From contig JAJKFL010000004.1 in NCBI GenBank assembly GCA_021186555.1, positions 22,906,406-22,970,405 of the forward strand: a stretch of 64,000 bases of DNA. The letters run 5' to 3'. The first letter of the stretch is position 1. Each line of letters begins with the position of its first letter. The notes beneath the pieces are model-generated. The model had not been told where the DNA came from and did not search any database. It saw only the letters and a program-made list of their open reading frames with translations. Positions 34,381 through 46,174 of this stretch are shown here, piece by piece. The translations under genes and the position numbers were made by a program. The stretch is from Reticulitermes speratus. Lineage: Eukaryota; Arthropoda; Insecta; Blattodea; Rhinotermitidae.

Positions 34381-35280
34381 TGTCGGTGATTTTACACTGC
34401 AAGGAAATGGTAATAGAGAGTAGACTGAAGCTGCTCAAAATAAAAAGGGCTATGTACGTGCTGCTGTGATTACCCTGTAGGTCTATCAAAATAGCGTCAT
34501 ATTCGCTACAGACATGAACTCACGCCTCTCAGATATGAGTGCGAGTAGGCCTATGCTAATAACTTCTAGCGAAATCCCAATACTTATGCCCAAGCTTCAG
34601 ACTCTGCGACCCTCCTTCAGCTTGCACATTAACCAGTGTTTCGTTTCTTGTGTCCAGCTTTGCCCTTACGGCATCATGGCGACGGATTGGGGCCAACCGT
34701 GTGCCCTACCTGAGCCACCCTCTTCTTAGTTAAGAGGTACATTGTTCTCTTAGAGGTATTTTTCCCTTTCCACTGCTGCACCTTAGAGTGCTTGCCTCAT
34801 TACCGAAGTCGATAATCTCCTGTTTTGCACCTCCTGCTGGGCGCAGTGACTGCCTTTCTGTTCTGCCAATCTCTGTCTACATGTCTGCACATATTTTCCT
34901 TCCGCAGCTTCTTTTCCAGTCCATTTTTTTATTCCGCTACAGAAAGTCTCTGGTTTACTGTTCCGTTCGCAAGACCACCCAGCTAACGCCCGTATTTTGA
35001 ATATTTATAGCTCAGAAGGTGGGTCAGCTGGACACGCTGAACGTTTATGTTACGGTGACATGCTTTGGATCGTTGTATAATTGACGAATTTCTGTTGATA
35101 TATTGCTAAAATTGAACTGTGACAACTGCATATGCCTATAGGTGTTACGTCCTACAATTCAATGTATTTTAATTGGGAGGAACATTATGCAATAACTAAA
35201 ATATCTAATGTGTATAAATATTTAACCATTTATATATGACAACTTGTATAGCACGCTGTACATGTCTTCAGCACTTGTAG

Positions 35281-35330
35281 CTCCCAGCAGATGGCTGCGA
35301 TTTGCAGCCGAAACATGTAGTAGCATTAAA
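35281..35330 (+). ncRNA. decayed hammerhead-like motif with perfect stem II
   Basis: Stem II GGCTGC (35293-35298) / GCAGCC (35304-35309) is perfect, followed by GAAA (35310-35313) and palindromic ACATGT with A35319. The core is CAGCAGA rather than CUGANGA, and stem I cannot form, so it should not cleave. Confidence 0.45.
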
Positions 35331-36299
35331 GCCAATTGTGCAGTTGGTTGGGAATAAGGTTGTGTGTGACCAACAGAATATTTTATCGGCCGTCACGAAA
35401 CATTCACTTTTGCGCTTTGCATCCTTAATATTGGCCGATCGAAACTTTAGCAACTCACGTAATCGTCAGACAGGTGCAAAGTCGTATTACTAGTGAAGAT
35501 CCAAAACTGGGGGGTTTGGATCAGTTTTTATACAAAACTGATTTGCTTCACGTATTGCAGAATGTAGTATAATGACTGTTTTGATGAAAATTAATGCTGA
35601 CAGAAAAACAAATGAATGTTCGTGTTCGTTCACTCGTATTTATCTCAAATAAAATTTTTCCTGTTTGTGTTACAGTATAACGATTTTCCTAAGATGGAAC
35701 CTTTGGATACTGTTTACTGTTGCCACAAACGTATATAAGAAGACAGCAGGTCAAACTACTGTCGCTGCTTTCACTTGTTTCGGTGCTGCTGAATTAAACC
35801 GTGACAATGCACTTACGTGTCGGCGTTCCAGTTACTTTATGAGACGTATGTACGTACAATGGCGAGTGAAATGTGCGTCACAGCAGTTTACAGTTCTGTA
35901 AAACTTTCAAATTTTTGAGTAGAGAAATGTTGCTGTTTATTGTGGAATATATCTCTACACGAACATGACGTGTCGTTCAGAGACAGTTTTGAGGGTCAGA
36001 AAAGAGGACACACATAAGTTATGGAATGTCGAACAGTTCTCTTAAAAAGTGCTGGAATAATAGTGTAAAGCAACTCTCCTGCTTACATATGACGTTCGTG
36101 TTCCATTTGACGCTTTGTAACATCAAAGTACAGTCGTTGATATTCACTAACCCAGAGTCCAGTCCAGTTTTCGCAGTATTTTATCCTAATTGATTAATTA
36201 ATTTATTAAGTCTTGTATTCACATCCCAGCCATTCATTACACGTTGATGCGGTTAACTCAAACAGTAATGCCCTTACTTGCTATATAACGTCTGTATTA

Positions 36300-36430
36300 G
36301 GACGGTCAAAGAGGACGAGATGTTTACCTGAAGGGAATAGGTCACTTTGGAGACCCAGTCTAGGTTGTGAATAATGATAAAATTTATCTTAAATTAATAG
36401 GATGTGATGATGTGGATGGGATTTATCTGG
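36300..36430 (+). mobile_element. decayed nLTR-A fragment flanking an internal array
   Basis: 'tggagacccagtctaggttg', 'ataatgataaaatttatct' and 'gatgtggatgggatttatct' correspond to 22540-22620 of the family. The match resumes after the array at 36876-36910 ('gtgaacttacgggtttctta' for 'atgaaccttcgggttccata'). Confidence 0.65.
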
Positions 36431-36875
36431 GACAGGATAGAGACCAACGGCGGGTGTTAGGAACAGGTTAGAGATCAGTGGCGGGGTGTTATGAACAGGA
36501 AAGAGACCAGTGGCGGAGTGTTATGAATAGGAAAGAGACCAGTGGCGGAGTGTTATGAATAGGAAAGAGACCAGTGGCGGGGTGTTATGAACAGGAAAGA
36601 GACCAGCGGCCGGGTGTTAGGAACAGGATAGAGACCAGTGGCGGGTGTTATGAACAGGATAGTGACCAGTGGCGGGGTGTTACGAACAGGAAAGAGACCA
36701 GCGGCCGGGTGTTATGAACAGGATAGTGACCAGTGGCGGGGTGTTACGAACAGGAAAGAGACCAGCGGCCGGGTGTTATGAACAGGATAGAGACCAGTGG
36801 CGGGGTGTTATGAACAGGATAGAGACCAGTGGCGGGGTGTTATGAACAGGAAAGAAACCAGTGGCCGGGTGTTAT
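36431..36875 (+). repeat. 32-bp tandem array amplified from the nLTR-A ORF end
   Basis: Fourteen units of 31-32 bp contain 'caggatagagaccagtggcg' and 'gggtgttatgaa'. The single-copy equivalent in nLTR-A (22627-22656, 'caggatagggacaggtggcg' plus 'ggctgttgtgaatg') encodes the [11 protein letters not shown] part of the ORF. Variants (aaag/atag, gcggccg/gtggcgg) give a local 64-bp two-unit period near 36657-36784. It is non-coding: the units are out of frame or interrupted. Confidence 0.9.
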
Positions 36876-36919
36876 GAACACGTCAGTGAACTTACGGGTT
36901 TCTTAAAAGGCCAATAGTT

Positions 36920-38425
36920 TCCGTACTAATATTAAGGAATATTTTCTGAGGGGTTGGTCTGTTTTAGACTTTTCAAATTTCATGTTCCATCTCACAAGTG
37001 TGTTCCCTGTTGTGGCTATGTAATGAAAAATTTTACGTGCCCAGTTCCATTAAGCCATACTATTCAATATTTTGGCTGCCGCATGTTTTAATCGTGTGGG
37101 TAAAATCTGAACGGGATTGCAAGGAGTGCGTAATTCTGTTTTCGCCACACACGCTCAAGGTAACGAAGGAATTATTGCTCATCAGGGAGAACCGTTAATA
37201 ATAAATGGCACAAATGCAAATACTTTTATTATTAATGTATCTGCTTGATATGACGTACTGTCTGACATGAAGGTCTGTTGAGTACAGTTAACACCAAATA
37301 TAAATTCTGCAGTGTTTTTAGGTTTGATGCAGACTTGTAAAAATTCAAATTTTCCCTATTTGTGTACATGTTTGTAAATTATTTTTCGCTAAGTGGAGTG
37401 AAATACTTATTTTACAGACTGGCGGAAAAATATCTAATAAATAACGAAATGATAATTATCCAGTTTCCACAAAGAAATATCAAACAGATGGAAGTATAGC
37501 TAGAGCTAGCACAGCTGTGATGTAACAGACTTGTAAACCTGACAGCGTATCCTGCTGCTCCGCGCAGCATGTATTAAGAACTGCCACGTTCAAGGAAGGT
37601 ATAAGGATTAGAACCGTTTCACGACGCTCATTGTCACCGATGTACGAAAAAGTGAAGATAATGCAGGCCTGTAGCGTAGTTAATCATTCAAAGATAATGG
37701 TAACTCTACCACCAGTTTAACACTTAGAATTTACATTTTAGCCACTGTGTATTTATATATGTCGTACGATTCTGTTAATACACACCCAGTATTTCTCTAT
37801 ACCACATTCGACGACTGGTTCCTCTAATGAAAATAAATTGTACTCTTTGTGAGGTACGGACTGAATTTGTGTACACATAAAATGTAGATTAATTATTTTC
37901 TTCAGAGGCGTAAAGTCAATTGAGAAATTCGTAATGGAATTGACTCAACTTTTAAGTGTCTTAATGTTTGCGCAAAATTAAAAAGTCATACCTGTTCACA
38001 GAACCTTTTTTCGAATTTAGTGGATTTTGTTGAAATGTTATTTCAGCATCTGTTAGAAAATGAGTTTAAAATACATATATTTATGATTATTTATTTTAAA
38101 CTGTAATGAGAACAGTTCGAATTTACTGTACTGCTAAAACCCACTACTTTTGCACATATTCACCGCCACAGCTAGGCAGTTACCGTTATGAAAGGAGCGT
38201 TTGTGTTCTCTGCTGATGCGAGTCCGTATCCTGTGTTAGGAACCATCTTGTCTCAACTGCTACCACATTGCGATCTTCTTTAAAGTTGTGGCCGCCAAGA
38301 TATTACTTCAGCGCTGCAAACACGAAAATCGCTCTGCGACAAATTCCCTTGTTACAATGAAAATCAGATTAGGTTATTCAGTTAAATTATGCGCTGTATA
38401 TATTTCTTTTTTGACCGATCCAGTT
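36920..38425. other. no recognisable feature
   Basis: AT-rich sequence; no repeats or domain-like frames. A poly-G run of about 17 follows at 38429-38445. Confidence 0.4.
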
Positions 38426-38428
38426 GTT

Positions 38429-38445
38429 GGGGGGGGGGGGGGGGG
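38429..38445. repeat. poly-G tract
   Basis: An uninterrupted run of G. Confidence 0.9.
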
Positions 38446-39539
38446 CATAGCAGACACTTTCGAGAAAGCTTCATTTTATATTTCATATTGATCACGTAAA
38501 ACCATTACTTTCATAATCCTTAAATCGAAATGTACCTTACACATTATTCTTGTAAGACAGAGCACGAGAAATTGATTTGTAGCATAAATTAAGCGCGACG
38601 GATTTCAGTGAAATTTTCTTCTTGGAGGGGGCACGTTAAATTTATTTTTTGTCTGCGGTCACAGATGAGTAGGTATGTTCAAGAAATAACAATGAAGGAA
38701 ATGAATCGCACACACACACACATAGAAATATAAAAGAACGCATTTGGATTATGTGTTTAGTCCAAGGACTGTGCTCAGTGCAGCTATTTACGCGTTTCTG
38801 GTAATGTTGGATCCTGTAGTGCGTTTTTGACACGAAAATTAAAGTTATAGATGCAGTTGGAAGTGCCCTGTCTGCGATGTGTGTCATTTTCTGTGCCTGT
38901 GTGTTCTCTTTGCCGGAATCACCGCAGGACCGCTCCATCCTACAACCTCCAGCCTAGCTGATCGCTTTCCCGTAACGGATCCTTTCATGTGCAGCACGCA
39001 TCGATGGACGTCTAAAAGTCCCTAAACCGATACAACAGTGCCTTCGTACGCTGTATAAAGAAGAGGGTTTAAATGTAATGTAACAGTATTACTACAGACC
39101 TTTTAGGGTGGGGACGGGTAAGAAATTTTGACGAACTGAGGTGACCCTAGCATCGCTCCTTTGCCAGCCAAGACCTTCTTTGTAACCACCAGTTCCGTAT
39201 TGATTGGGGCAAGAGGGAGAGGGTTCGCCGCATGTGGACGTAGTTTTATACTGGCACCATTCTTCCTTCAGCAACTTCAGAGGAAACTGTCAGTAGCAGA
39301 CAAACGCTGCTGCCTGCTGTGTACTAACTTGCACCTGTTGTCTTATCATTGTTTTTGCCTGTGTAAATAATCACGAACTACGTTGGGACTAAAAAACGTG
39401 AGGTAGATTTTGATTCTGTGAGTCTACAGTGTTCAGAATAACTGGGTAGAAGACTCGTTAAATTGATAAAAATTCCCTAAGGAAAATATTTATTAAAAAG
39501 CATTTTAAAGAAAGCCCAGGATCAAGGCTATTCCATGCC

Positions 39540-39680
39540 TGCATTATGGACCAAGGTTAAGAATGCGTGGGGCTATACCTCGACTGACCATACATCTGAA
39601 TGGTAAAGGTAGAGGTAAAGCAATCCCATTACCAGCCTGGACATGCCCTTAGGATTCGAGGAGGTTGAATGGTGTAATCA
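39540..39680 (-). mobile_element. SINE-B partial copy
   Basis: 'ggtaaaggtagaggtaaagc', 'aatcccattaccagcctgg' and 'acatgcccttaggattcgag' match the 3' part of the SINE-B copy at 12706. A SINE-A-like stub ('gttaagaatgcgtggggcta') precedes it. Confidence 0.5.
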
Positions 39681-39710
39681 TTAAGCTGAGGAATAAGTAC
39701 GTCTGTATTT

Positions 39711-39914
39711 GATGAGATCTGCGCTCTTTTGGGATATTACGCGGCTTTGTGTGGTAATTGTTTACCGACGTTTCGGGACAACATCGGTTTCGTCTTGAAG
39801 GGCAAATAGTCGGACTCTTGACCCTTGAAGATGGGACCGATACGTTGTCCCGAAACGTCGGTAAACAATTACCACATGACGCTCGTAATATGCCAGAAGA
39901 GCGCAGATCTCATC
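39711..39914. repeat. 204-bp near-palindrome with hammerhead-like halves
   Basis: 98-bp arms (39711-39808 and 39817-39914) are inverted copies with several mismatches. The outer 18 bp match exactly, as does 'tggtaattgtttaccgacg' onward. On the + strand TTGAAGA, stem II GGGAC/GTCCC (39833-39851), GAAA (39852-39855), AC-GTCG-GT and A39863 are present. C3 of the core is U and no stem I forms. An ancestral hammerhead element is likely. A relative split by a SINE lies at 47.2-47.65 kb. Confidence 0.7.
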
Positions 39915-39968
39915 AACATCGCGGCGGAAGCCTGAAATCTACGTCAGTACTCGTATTTGTCTATTATC

Positions 39969-40147
<179 letters not shown>

Positions 40148-40149
40148 CT

Positions 40150-40400
40150 AGTACTAGCTCAGTATTGTAATTAGGCTACGGACTGGACATTCGGTTTCCT
40201 GTAAGGGTAGCGATTTTTCTTCGCCACTGCGTCCAGACCTACTCTGTATCACACCCCCCCCCCCCGCCTGCCTCAAATCCAGTGGCTACTGGTTTCCTTT
40301 TCTCGAGGGTAAAGCGACCGGGACGTGAAGCTGACCTTTTACACCATTCATTGCAGAGATTAAGAATGCTTGGAGCTGTCGGGAGGCAGTGAACCTCACT
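40150..40400 (+). mobile_element. SINE-A copy directly after (TAC)n
   Basis: 'attaggctacggactggaca', 'gcgtccagacctactctg', a C run of about 14 at 40252-40265, 'tctcgagggtaaagcgaccg' and 'ggacgtgaagctgacc' are SINE-A blocks in order. The head is partly lost at the microsatellite boundary. Confidence 0.7.
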
Positions 40401-40401
40401 G

Positions 40402-42135
40402 TCTTGCAGAGCCTTACAGATGAGGTTGCTGTTTGTTGCTGTCACTTCAACTGCAGCTGTTGTTTGTTGTTGTTGTTCATTATTTCATTAATTTTCTCTT
40501 GTTTTCCGAGTAATGGCAAAGGATGGTTTTTCGATGTTGCTGTGTGGGTTCGTGTTGAATAAAGTTGAGATGTTATCGTTTAGTTGCTGAATTATTGTAA
40601 TGGATACGTTGTGACATTCTTTTCACGGCAAATCCCTTGATTTGACAACATCTTTGGGGTATTGATATTACCCTTGCCATAAATATCCCTAATTGAAACG
40701 TAAGTTAGCAGGAGTAAAAATCAGTCCCTAAAAACAATCCCTCATTGCATTTATGATGTATTAATTTAACGGTTACAACAGAAACAACTCAGATATTGCT
40801 CTAATAATATGTCTGTTTGATTGGTTGATGTTACATCATTCCTCAAAACCGTGTCAGTTTTCATTACAAATATTTGTACTGTATTACCCGCTAACAATCA
40901 GATCAAAAATGGTGCTAACAGGTGTGATGCTTATCCATTTATCTTGTAGGTCATTGATAAATACAATTAAATTGTGGGTGTTGGATTTTTGTATGTTCTG
41001 TACTGTAGGACCTAGCATTATGCAGATCACCACGTTCTTCAAATACTGACTGAAAAGGGGAGTTTGATCTATGCTTTATGAACAGACTCGCTTTCAGTTG
41101 CATGTTTCCAAACGTTTCATGTCAGCTGTTTAGACGATGTCTTGTTTGCTCATTGCAGACATGGAATTTAATTTTCAATAATCGTGAGATGTTACAAATC
41201 ACGCTTGGTTCGCTTGTCCTGTTGTGCGGTTTGCTGAATGGCCTTGTGCTCTACACTGCAGCACTGCAGAAATGTCGTTATTTTCGTAGTAATTTGGATG
41301 ATTCAACGGCAGATACGGTGTTTACGTACTTTTCTGTTTCGTTATAAATGTACGGCTCATATTTATGATATTTCTGAAAGATATAAGTCAAGTTATGCTT
41401 CTAAGTACGAACCTGTAAAGCCGTATAACACAAATGGAATTAAAGCTCGGCACTGATGGAGGAATGTGGTTAGATTCAGCCTCCGACAGCTTTGTACCTA
41501 AGGAAAAAGTTCCTTTATGACGTGTAGAAAATCTAAGGTGAGTTCCAAAGCCATTCCGGATATCCAGTGAAAACAATCACCCCCCTCTCAGCAGGAATGG
41601 AACTCCAAGCATCTAGAGAAAATGTAATGAATGTAAAGATGCCATCAGTTTGAGGCACGTAAACTTTCAAATAGCGTGGTCCAAGATTTTGCCTAACTTC
41701 ACTGACTTCCATATTAATTTCGTGGTGTTACGCGTACGTTGTTGCATAGCTGTTTACACTGCAGAGGTATACTTGTAACAATGTAAGACTCACATAGAAT
41801 CTTGAATTTACCTCTTCCAAAATTCTTTCGAATAATTGTTGCAGATTTGACTTAGATATAGGCAGACCTGTGTGCTGTGTTATTGTCATACCTTTTGTTA
41901 CCAAAATCGTTTTAAAAATATTAATTTAGATCTGTAATACATGTGAACTACACTTGTAGTAGATTAATACGAATGCAATTCTATTAGAACCACAAACTTT
42001 AGTGTAGACTGTCGAAAATAAAATGTTATTAAAATTCGTAGATTAGTTTCGGAGGTGAGATAAATAGATCGCCACGTACTCAGTTAAAGCTCTGGGCCGT
42101 TTATTCATGTATATTACAGAAACTTAATTTTGCTC
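40402..42135. other. no recognisable feature
   Basis: AT-rich sequence; frames of up to 89 aa without recognisable domains. A 'ctaag|gtgagttcc' site at 41536 lacks a convincing exon upstream. Confidence 0.35.
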
Positions 42136-42147
42136 ATGTATAAAAGT

Positions 42148-42178
42148 GGAGAACTTTAACCTTTACCTTTACCTTATA
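42148..42178 (+). repeat. SINE-A tail-like (TTTACC)n stub
   Basis: 'gagaactttaacctttacc', 'tttacctt' equals the 3' terminus of SINE-A only. Possibly an extremely truncated or recombined copy. Confidence 0.45.
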
Positions 42179-42689
42179 AAAGTGTCGTTTCTGAATTGTA
42201 AGACACTAATTATAAGAGGCTGAGTCCTTATACTTCTATATCTAAGAAGTTCTGGTGCTATGTCTGTTTCTGCCACTATTCTTTTAGCCAGTGTTGTATT
42301 TTTACAAACACTGGGAGTGTTACAACTCTATCTATAGCCGTCTTCATGCAAGTGCTCTTTGAACTGGAAAATTTGGGATGAGGAAAATTAGCAGGAAATA
42401 GCGTATCGACAGGAACCAGGTAAAAAATATTGACATTGTCATTGGTAACGAGCCTGTCAGACAACTAATTAACAGTACATGTTTAAAAGATATTTGAAGG
42501 ATATATTCTGCGAAATAACAGACGCGCTAATATTTTTAAGTGTTATTTTTTCTTTTTCGTCTTCTCCAATGTCTGCCTCATAGCGCAGCACATTAGTTCA
42601 ACTGGACTTTTCTTTCGTTTCTGTAACATGTTTCATGTATAAGCTATATGTCTGTTTCCGGAAGTACCGCCTTGTGTTTCGTGGGCCGG

Positions 42690-42960
42690 GATAACGTAGT
42701 CTTTATAGCGACTCTACGGGCTGGACGGTGTGGGGATCGAATCCCGGTAGGAGCGAATTTTCTACACCCGTCCAGCCTGGCCTTGGGGCCCACTAAGACT
42801 CCTATACAACGGGTACATGGTCTCTTTCCCGGGGGTAAGGCCGCAGGGCCGTGGCGTTAACCGCCCACCCCATCTAGCCCCGAGTGTAAAGAAAGAGTAG
42901 AGCTATACTTCTACCCAGCCCTGGGTCTTCATTGCCTGTTATAGGGTGAACTTGTACCAG
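42690..42960 (+). mobile_element. SINE-A copy
   Basis: The head 'gataacgtagtctttatagc' and B box 'ggggatcgaatcccgg' are followed by 'cccgtccagcctggccttgg', 'tctctttcccgggggtaagg', 'aaagaaagagtagagctata' and 'ataggggtgaactt'-like end sequence. Well preserved. No clear flanking duplication. Confidence 0.88.
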
Positions 42961-43298
42961 CTAATATTTCATCTAATTTAACAACCTTTGTACAAAACTC
43001 TAGAGTGTTTATCAGTTAGAACCGAATAATTTCATGTTCTTTATATTCGGATACTTTTCCATTACATTAATAGAAAATCTGTACTGCAAACTTTTACGTA
43101 TCTATTTTATAGAGAGTTCTTTGGTTTGCCGTGTTCATGTCACTAGTCATACGTAAACCTACAGCCCTTTGCATACATCTTTACAGACTTTCACTCTTTC
43201 ACAAAACACACTCACTCTGCCTGCATATAGACCTACATGCTTCTTGATCTCCATGAGACAGCTTTGAATATAAGATGTCATTTTGTTATTCTTTACAG

Positions 43299-43349
43299 AT
43301 TCGGCAAGAGAAGCCGTACTACATAGCTGACCCCGAAGTCGACTCACTT
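43299..43349 (+). CDS. candidate 51-bp internal exon of a host gene
   Basis: This is the only segment that looks like real host coding sequence. It is preceded by a polypyrimidine tract and 3' splice site (ttttgttattctttacag, ending 43298) and followed by GTAAGTATT at 43350, a near-ideal 5' splice site. Exactly one frame is open across all 17 codons, phase 0-0 (IRQEKPYYIADPEVDSL), and the other two frames hit stops. GC is about half against a much lower background, with many G/C third positions. The peptide is acidic and tyrosine-containing, which would fit a short cassette exon in a cytoplasmic segment, but I do not recognise the protein. Both flanks are tens of kilobases without another clear exon. 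A chance coincidence of splice-like signals remains possible. Confidence 0.6.
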
Positions 43350-43596
43350 GTAAGTATTCTTTCCTTGATACAGCTTAATTGTTAAACATAATTAGACTCA
43401 GTTAGGTATCCGTTTCCCCAAAAGCTGGCACGCTGTACGAATGACGTGCCGTCTCACACACTTGTGTCACACATTGTGTGTGGTTTAGCGCGTTGCACCG
43501 TAGCTTTCTGTGTAGAAAGTTATCCGTTCAAATTGTGGCCACAAGAAAAGTGAATTTATTTTCCAGCTTTACTTTATATTAATAGCGGAATGGTGG

Positions 43597-43882
43597 AATT
43601 CAGTCAGTATCTGTAGCTAATTCAGTCAGTATCTGTAGCTAATTCAGTCAGTATCTGTAGCTAATTCAGTCAGTATCTGTAGCTAATTCAGTCAGTATCT
43701 GTAGCTAATTCAGTCAGTATCTGTAGCTAATTCAATCAGTATCTGTAGCTAATTCAGTCAGTATCTGTAGCTAATTCAGTCAGTATCTGTAGCTATTTCA
43801 GTCAGTATCTGTAGCTAATTCAGTCAGTATCTGTAGCTAATTCAGTCAGTATCTGTAGCTAATTCAGTCAGTATCTGTAGCT
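43597..43882. repeat. 22-bp minisatellite, 13 units
   Basis: Exactly 13 units of 22 bp ('aattcagtcagtatctgtag' plus 'ct') with two single-base variants (caatcag near 43732, ctattt near 43795). The high identity suggests recent expansion. It starts 248 bp downstream of the candidate exon. Confidence 0.97.
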
Positions 43883-44035
43883 AATTTTTAAGTTACCAAC
43901 CTTCACGTACTTTCTCTAGCGTCAATTGTCTTTAGACTTTGGTATCTAAAGATTTAAGATTCTCAAAACCCTTTTGCTTGAGACTCAAGTCTTGTACGAG
44001 TAGGATATGACGCTGTGTCACTGGGCTAGTAGATC

Positions 44036-44076
44036 CAGACGTTTTGAAGGATCGCAGTGACATCACCTTCAGGGCC
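44036..44076 (-). ncRNA. decayed hammerhead-like motif
   Basis: The minus strand reads CCCTGAAGGTGATGTCACTG, then CCTTCAAAACGTCTGG. CUGAAGG differs from the core at A9, and GAAA is AAAA. Confidence 0.3.
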
Positions 44077-44099
44077 AAACAGTCCAAGAAGGGTAACCA

Positions 44100-45950
44100 T
44101 TTATTACATCAATAACAATATGTATAATTGTTTTGTCGTTGATACAGTTATAAGTCGCTTGTAGATGAAAGACAGTGAACTCCCGAAATGTCATGTAGGC
44201 CAATAATAAATACATTTCAAAGCACAATATTCAACATATTATTTGTATAATGACATGATTTTGAAACATAGCCATTATTTTGTACAGCTGAAGATGGACC
44301 CTTACAAATATGTGTGTGTAATACAGATGTGTCTAGGCCTACTAACATTGTCATAAGATGGGTTAATGTAGTGTATTTTTGGTAAAACGGGTTTTTCTCG
44401 TTTCTTTTGGAGATTTATAGGGTATGCAACGTGTATTCGTAATTACACACTCACTTGAAAGTATAGACGTTATTTTGAAAGCAACGAACGTGGTAACATT
44501 CAGAAGACTGACTCTGTCTCATGTTCTGTTAGAAAAGGTACGTGACTGTACTTTTTCGTTTTGTGGCGATGTATTTCATAGCCATTCACTTCTCTCTTCA
44601 CAAATACACATTTGTGTAAGTATGTCCGTCCTTTGTTTCCTTCCTTTTGGCTGACTTATTCTCCCAACCAACTTTACCACCTCCTTCCAGTCTGTGTGTC
44701 TCTCCTGTCTGCTGGTTTATACTATGTGATGAATTAGACTGTCTTTTGTTGGTCGTCCTTGTTATGTGTCTATTACAGCTCAGGGTTCACTTTTCTTGTT
44801 TTTGCGTATCTGTTGGTTTGTTTGTTTTGAACTATCAAATGCAGAACTTGGCCATTGCCCTGTTTATTATACGTGATGTCTGTACTTCTCTGTGTAGTAA
44901 TTTGTTTCGGAAACCACGTTTCAGCCGCCTAACTCGTACGTTGCTGTTATAGACTGTGTGTGTGTTGAAATTTGGTGAAAGGAAACTACATTATAAAATA
45001 TAAAATCATGTAACATACATCTAATTGCAATTTGTAATACGTGTTTTTTTTACGTTTTCTTCCCTGCGTGATGCGGGTCTTAGGTACTAAGAACCCTCGC
45101 ACCATTTGTGTCGAGGAAGGTACGACAGGTAGTTGGCAATTTGGGTTTGTTTTTGTTTTAACATTTATATTTAATTAGGGATTAACCCTAAGAAGGATGT
45201 TACATAATCGTGCCATTAACGTTTTTATGTTATTTTCATTTAAATTATTCGGATCGCATATCATTTGCAATAAAGGAGCCTAGTGGCATCACGTTAAATG
45301 TGACTATTTATGTGAAACATTCCTAAAACTGAAATTTGATCTGACAGCTGTACGAAAATTTGCATACAGTGACAATGGTATTGATATAAATTTGTAACGT
45401 GTGTCCTGACACAATATTATGCATTAACCTGACACGTTGCTCTTCTGTGCAGCCAATTTCATACATATCCCGAGGGTAAATAGGATATCCTTATGTACAA
45501 AAATGAGTCTAACGGCTTTGTTCAGTGGTTGCTGGCTTGGCTGTTCACGTATTTCCCCCACGAGTGTGGGAGATGATAGAGAGCCTGTTACTGAACCGCC
45601 AGCATCGACAGCGCTGTCGTCAGTACATTTGTAGGGAGCCCATGTATTTTCGGTAGGAGAACGGAATGTGTAATTACGAATTTAATACTTTTTTTTTTTT
45701 TTTTGTGGGGCGCTGTGCACCCCTGTGTGTTGGAATTTTTCGTTACTCCTGATAGGCCGGTCAGAGTTGTACGTGGTGATGGAATCTGTTTATTTACGTC
45801 CTTGGCATGTGCTTTACAGAAGAGCAAATGAAAATACAATATCAAAAGTGCAGTGTATCAAGAGGCATTGCTGTAACTGGATCTGATTCTAGATGTCAGC
45901 CGACAATGAATACGATACAGAACATTTTATATTATTTTCACCGTGCATTT
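44100..45950. other. no recognisable feature
   Basis: Open frames at 44424-44654 and 44647-44952 (76 and 101 aa) have no recognisable domain; the second is hydrophobic low-complexity sequence. No repeats recognised apart from a T run near 45688-45703. Confidence 0.35.
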
Positions 45951-45959
45951 TTTACAATT

Positions 45960-46174
45960 CACAAGTTACACACCGACGAAATGCACTATATTTTCACTTT
46001 ATAGTCTTTATTCTTCAACCCCTTCTTCAACCAGACAAAAACATTGGATGTGAAGTGAATGTAGTTTACGAGCCCCCTGAAGATTGCCTTGTAAAGGCTG
46101 AAACATATGTAGGGGTTGAAGAATAAAGAATATAAAGTGAAAATATTGTGCATTTCGTTGATGTGTAACTTGTG
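45960..46174 (+). ncRNA. intact-looking hammerhead ribozyme in 63-bp inverted arms
   Basis: Arms 45960-46022 and 46112-46174 are inverted copies with 4 mismatches in 63 bp. The + strand core is complete: stem I AGCCCC (46071-46076) with GGGGTT (46112-46117, 6 bp, one G-U), CTGAAGA (46077-46083), stem II GCCTT/AAGGC (46086-46098), GAAA (46100-46103), stem III A-C/G-U with an AUAU loop, and cleavage base A46111. Predicted cleavage falls exactly at the inner edge of the right arm, and the left arm ends in the complementary CCCC. Type I hammerheads with very short stem III are known in Penelope-like elements. Two pyrimidines between A9 and stem II (the second a possible U-U pair) are the least canonical part. 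Confidence 0.75.

Noticed and set aside
35673-35733. Exon-like segment after 'ttcctgtttgtgttacag' (YNDFPKMEPLDTVYCC)
   Set aside because: The only possible donor (gtatat after AAC) is poor and the frame stops immediately; not enough support.
44424-44952. Adjacent frames of 76 and 101 aa
   Set aside because: Hydrophobic or low-information sequence with no domain, no splice support and no conservation evidence.
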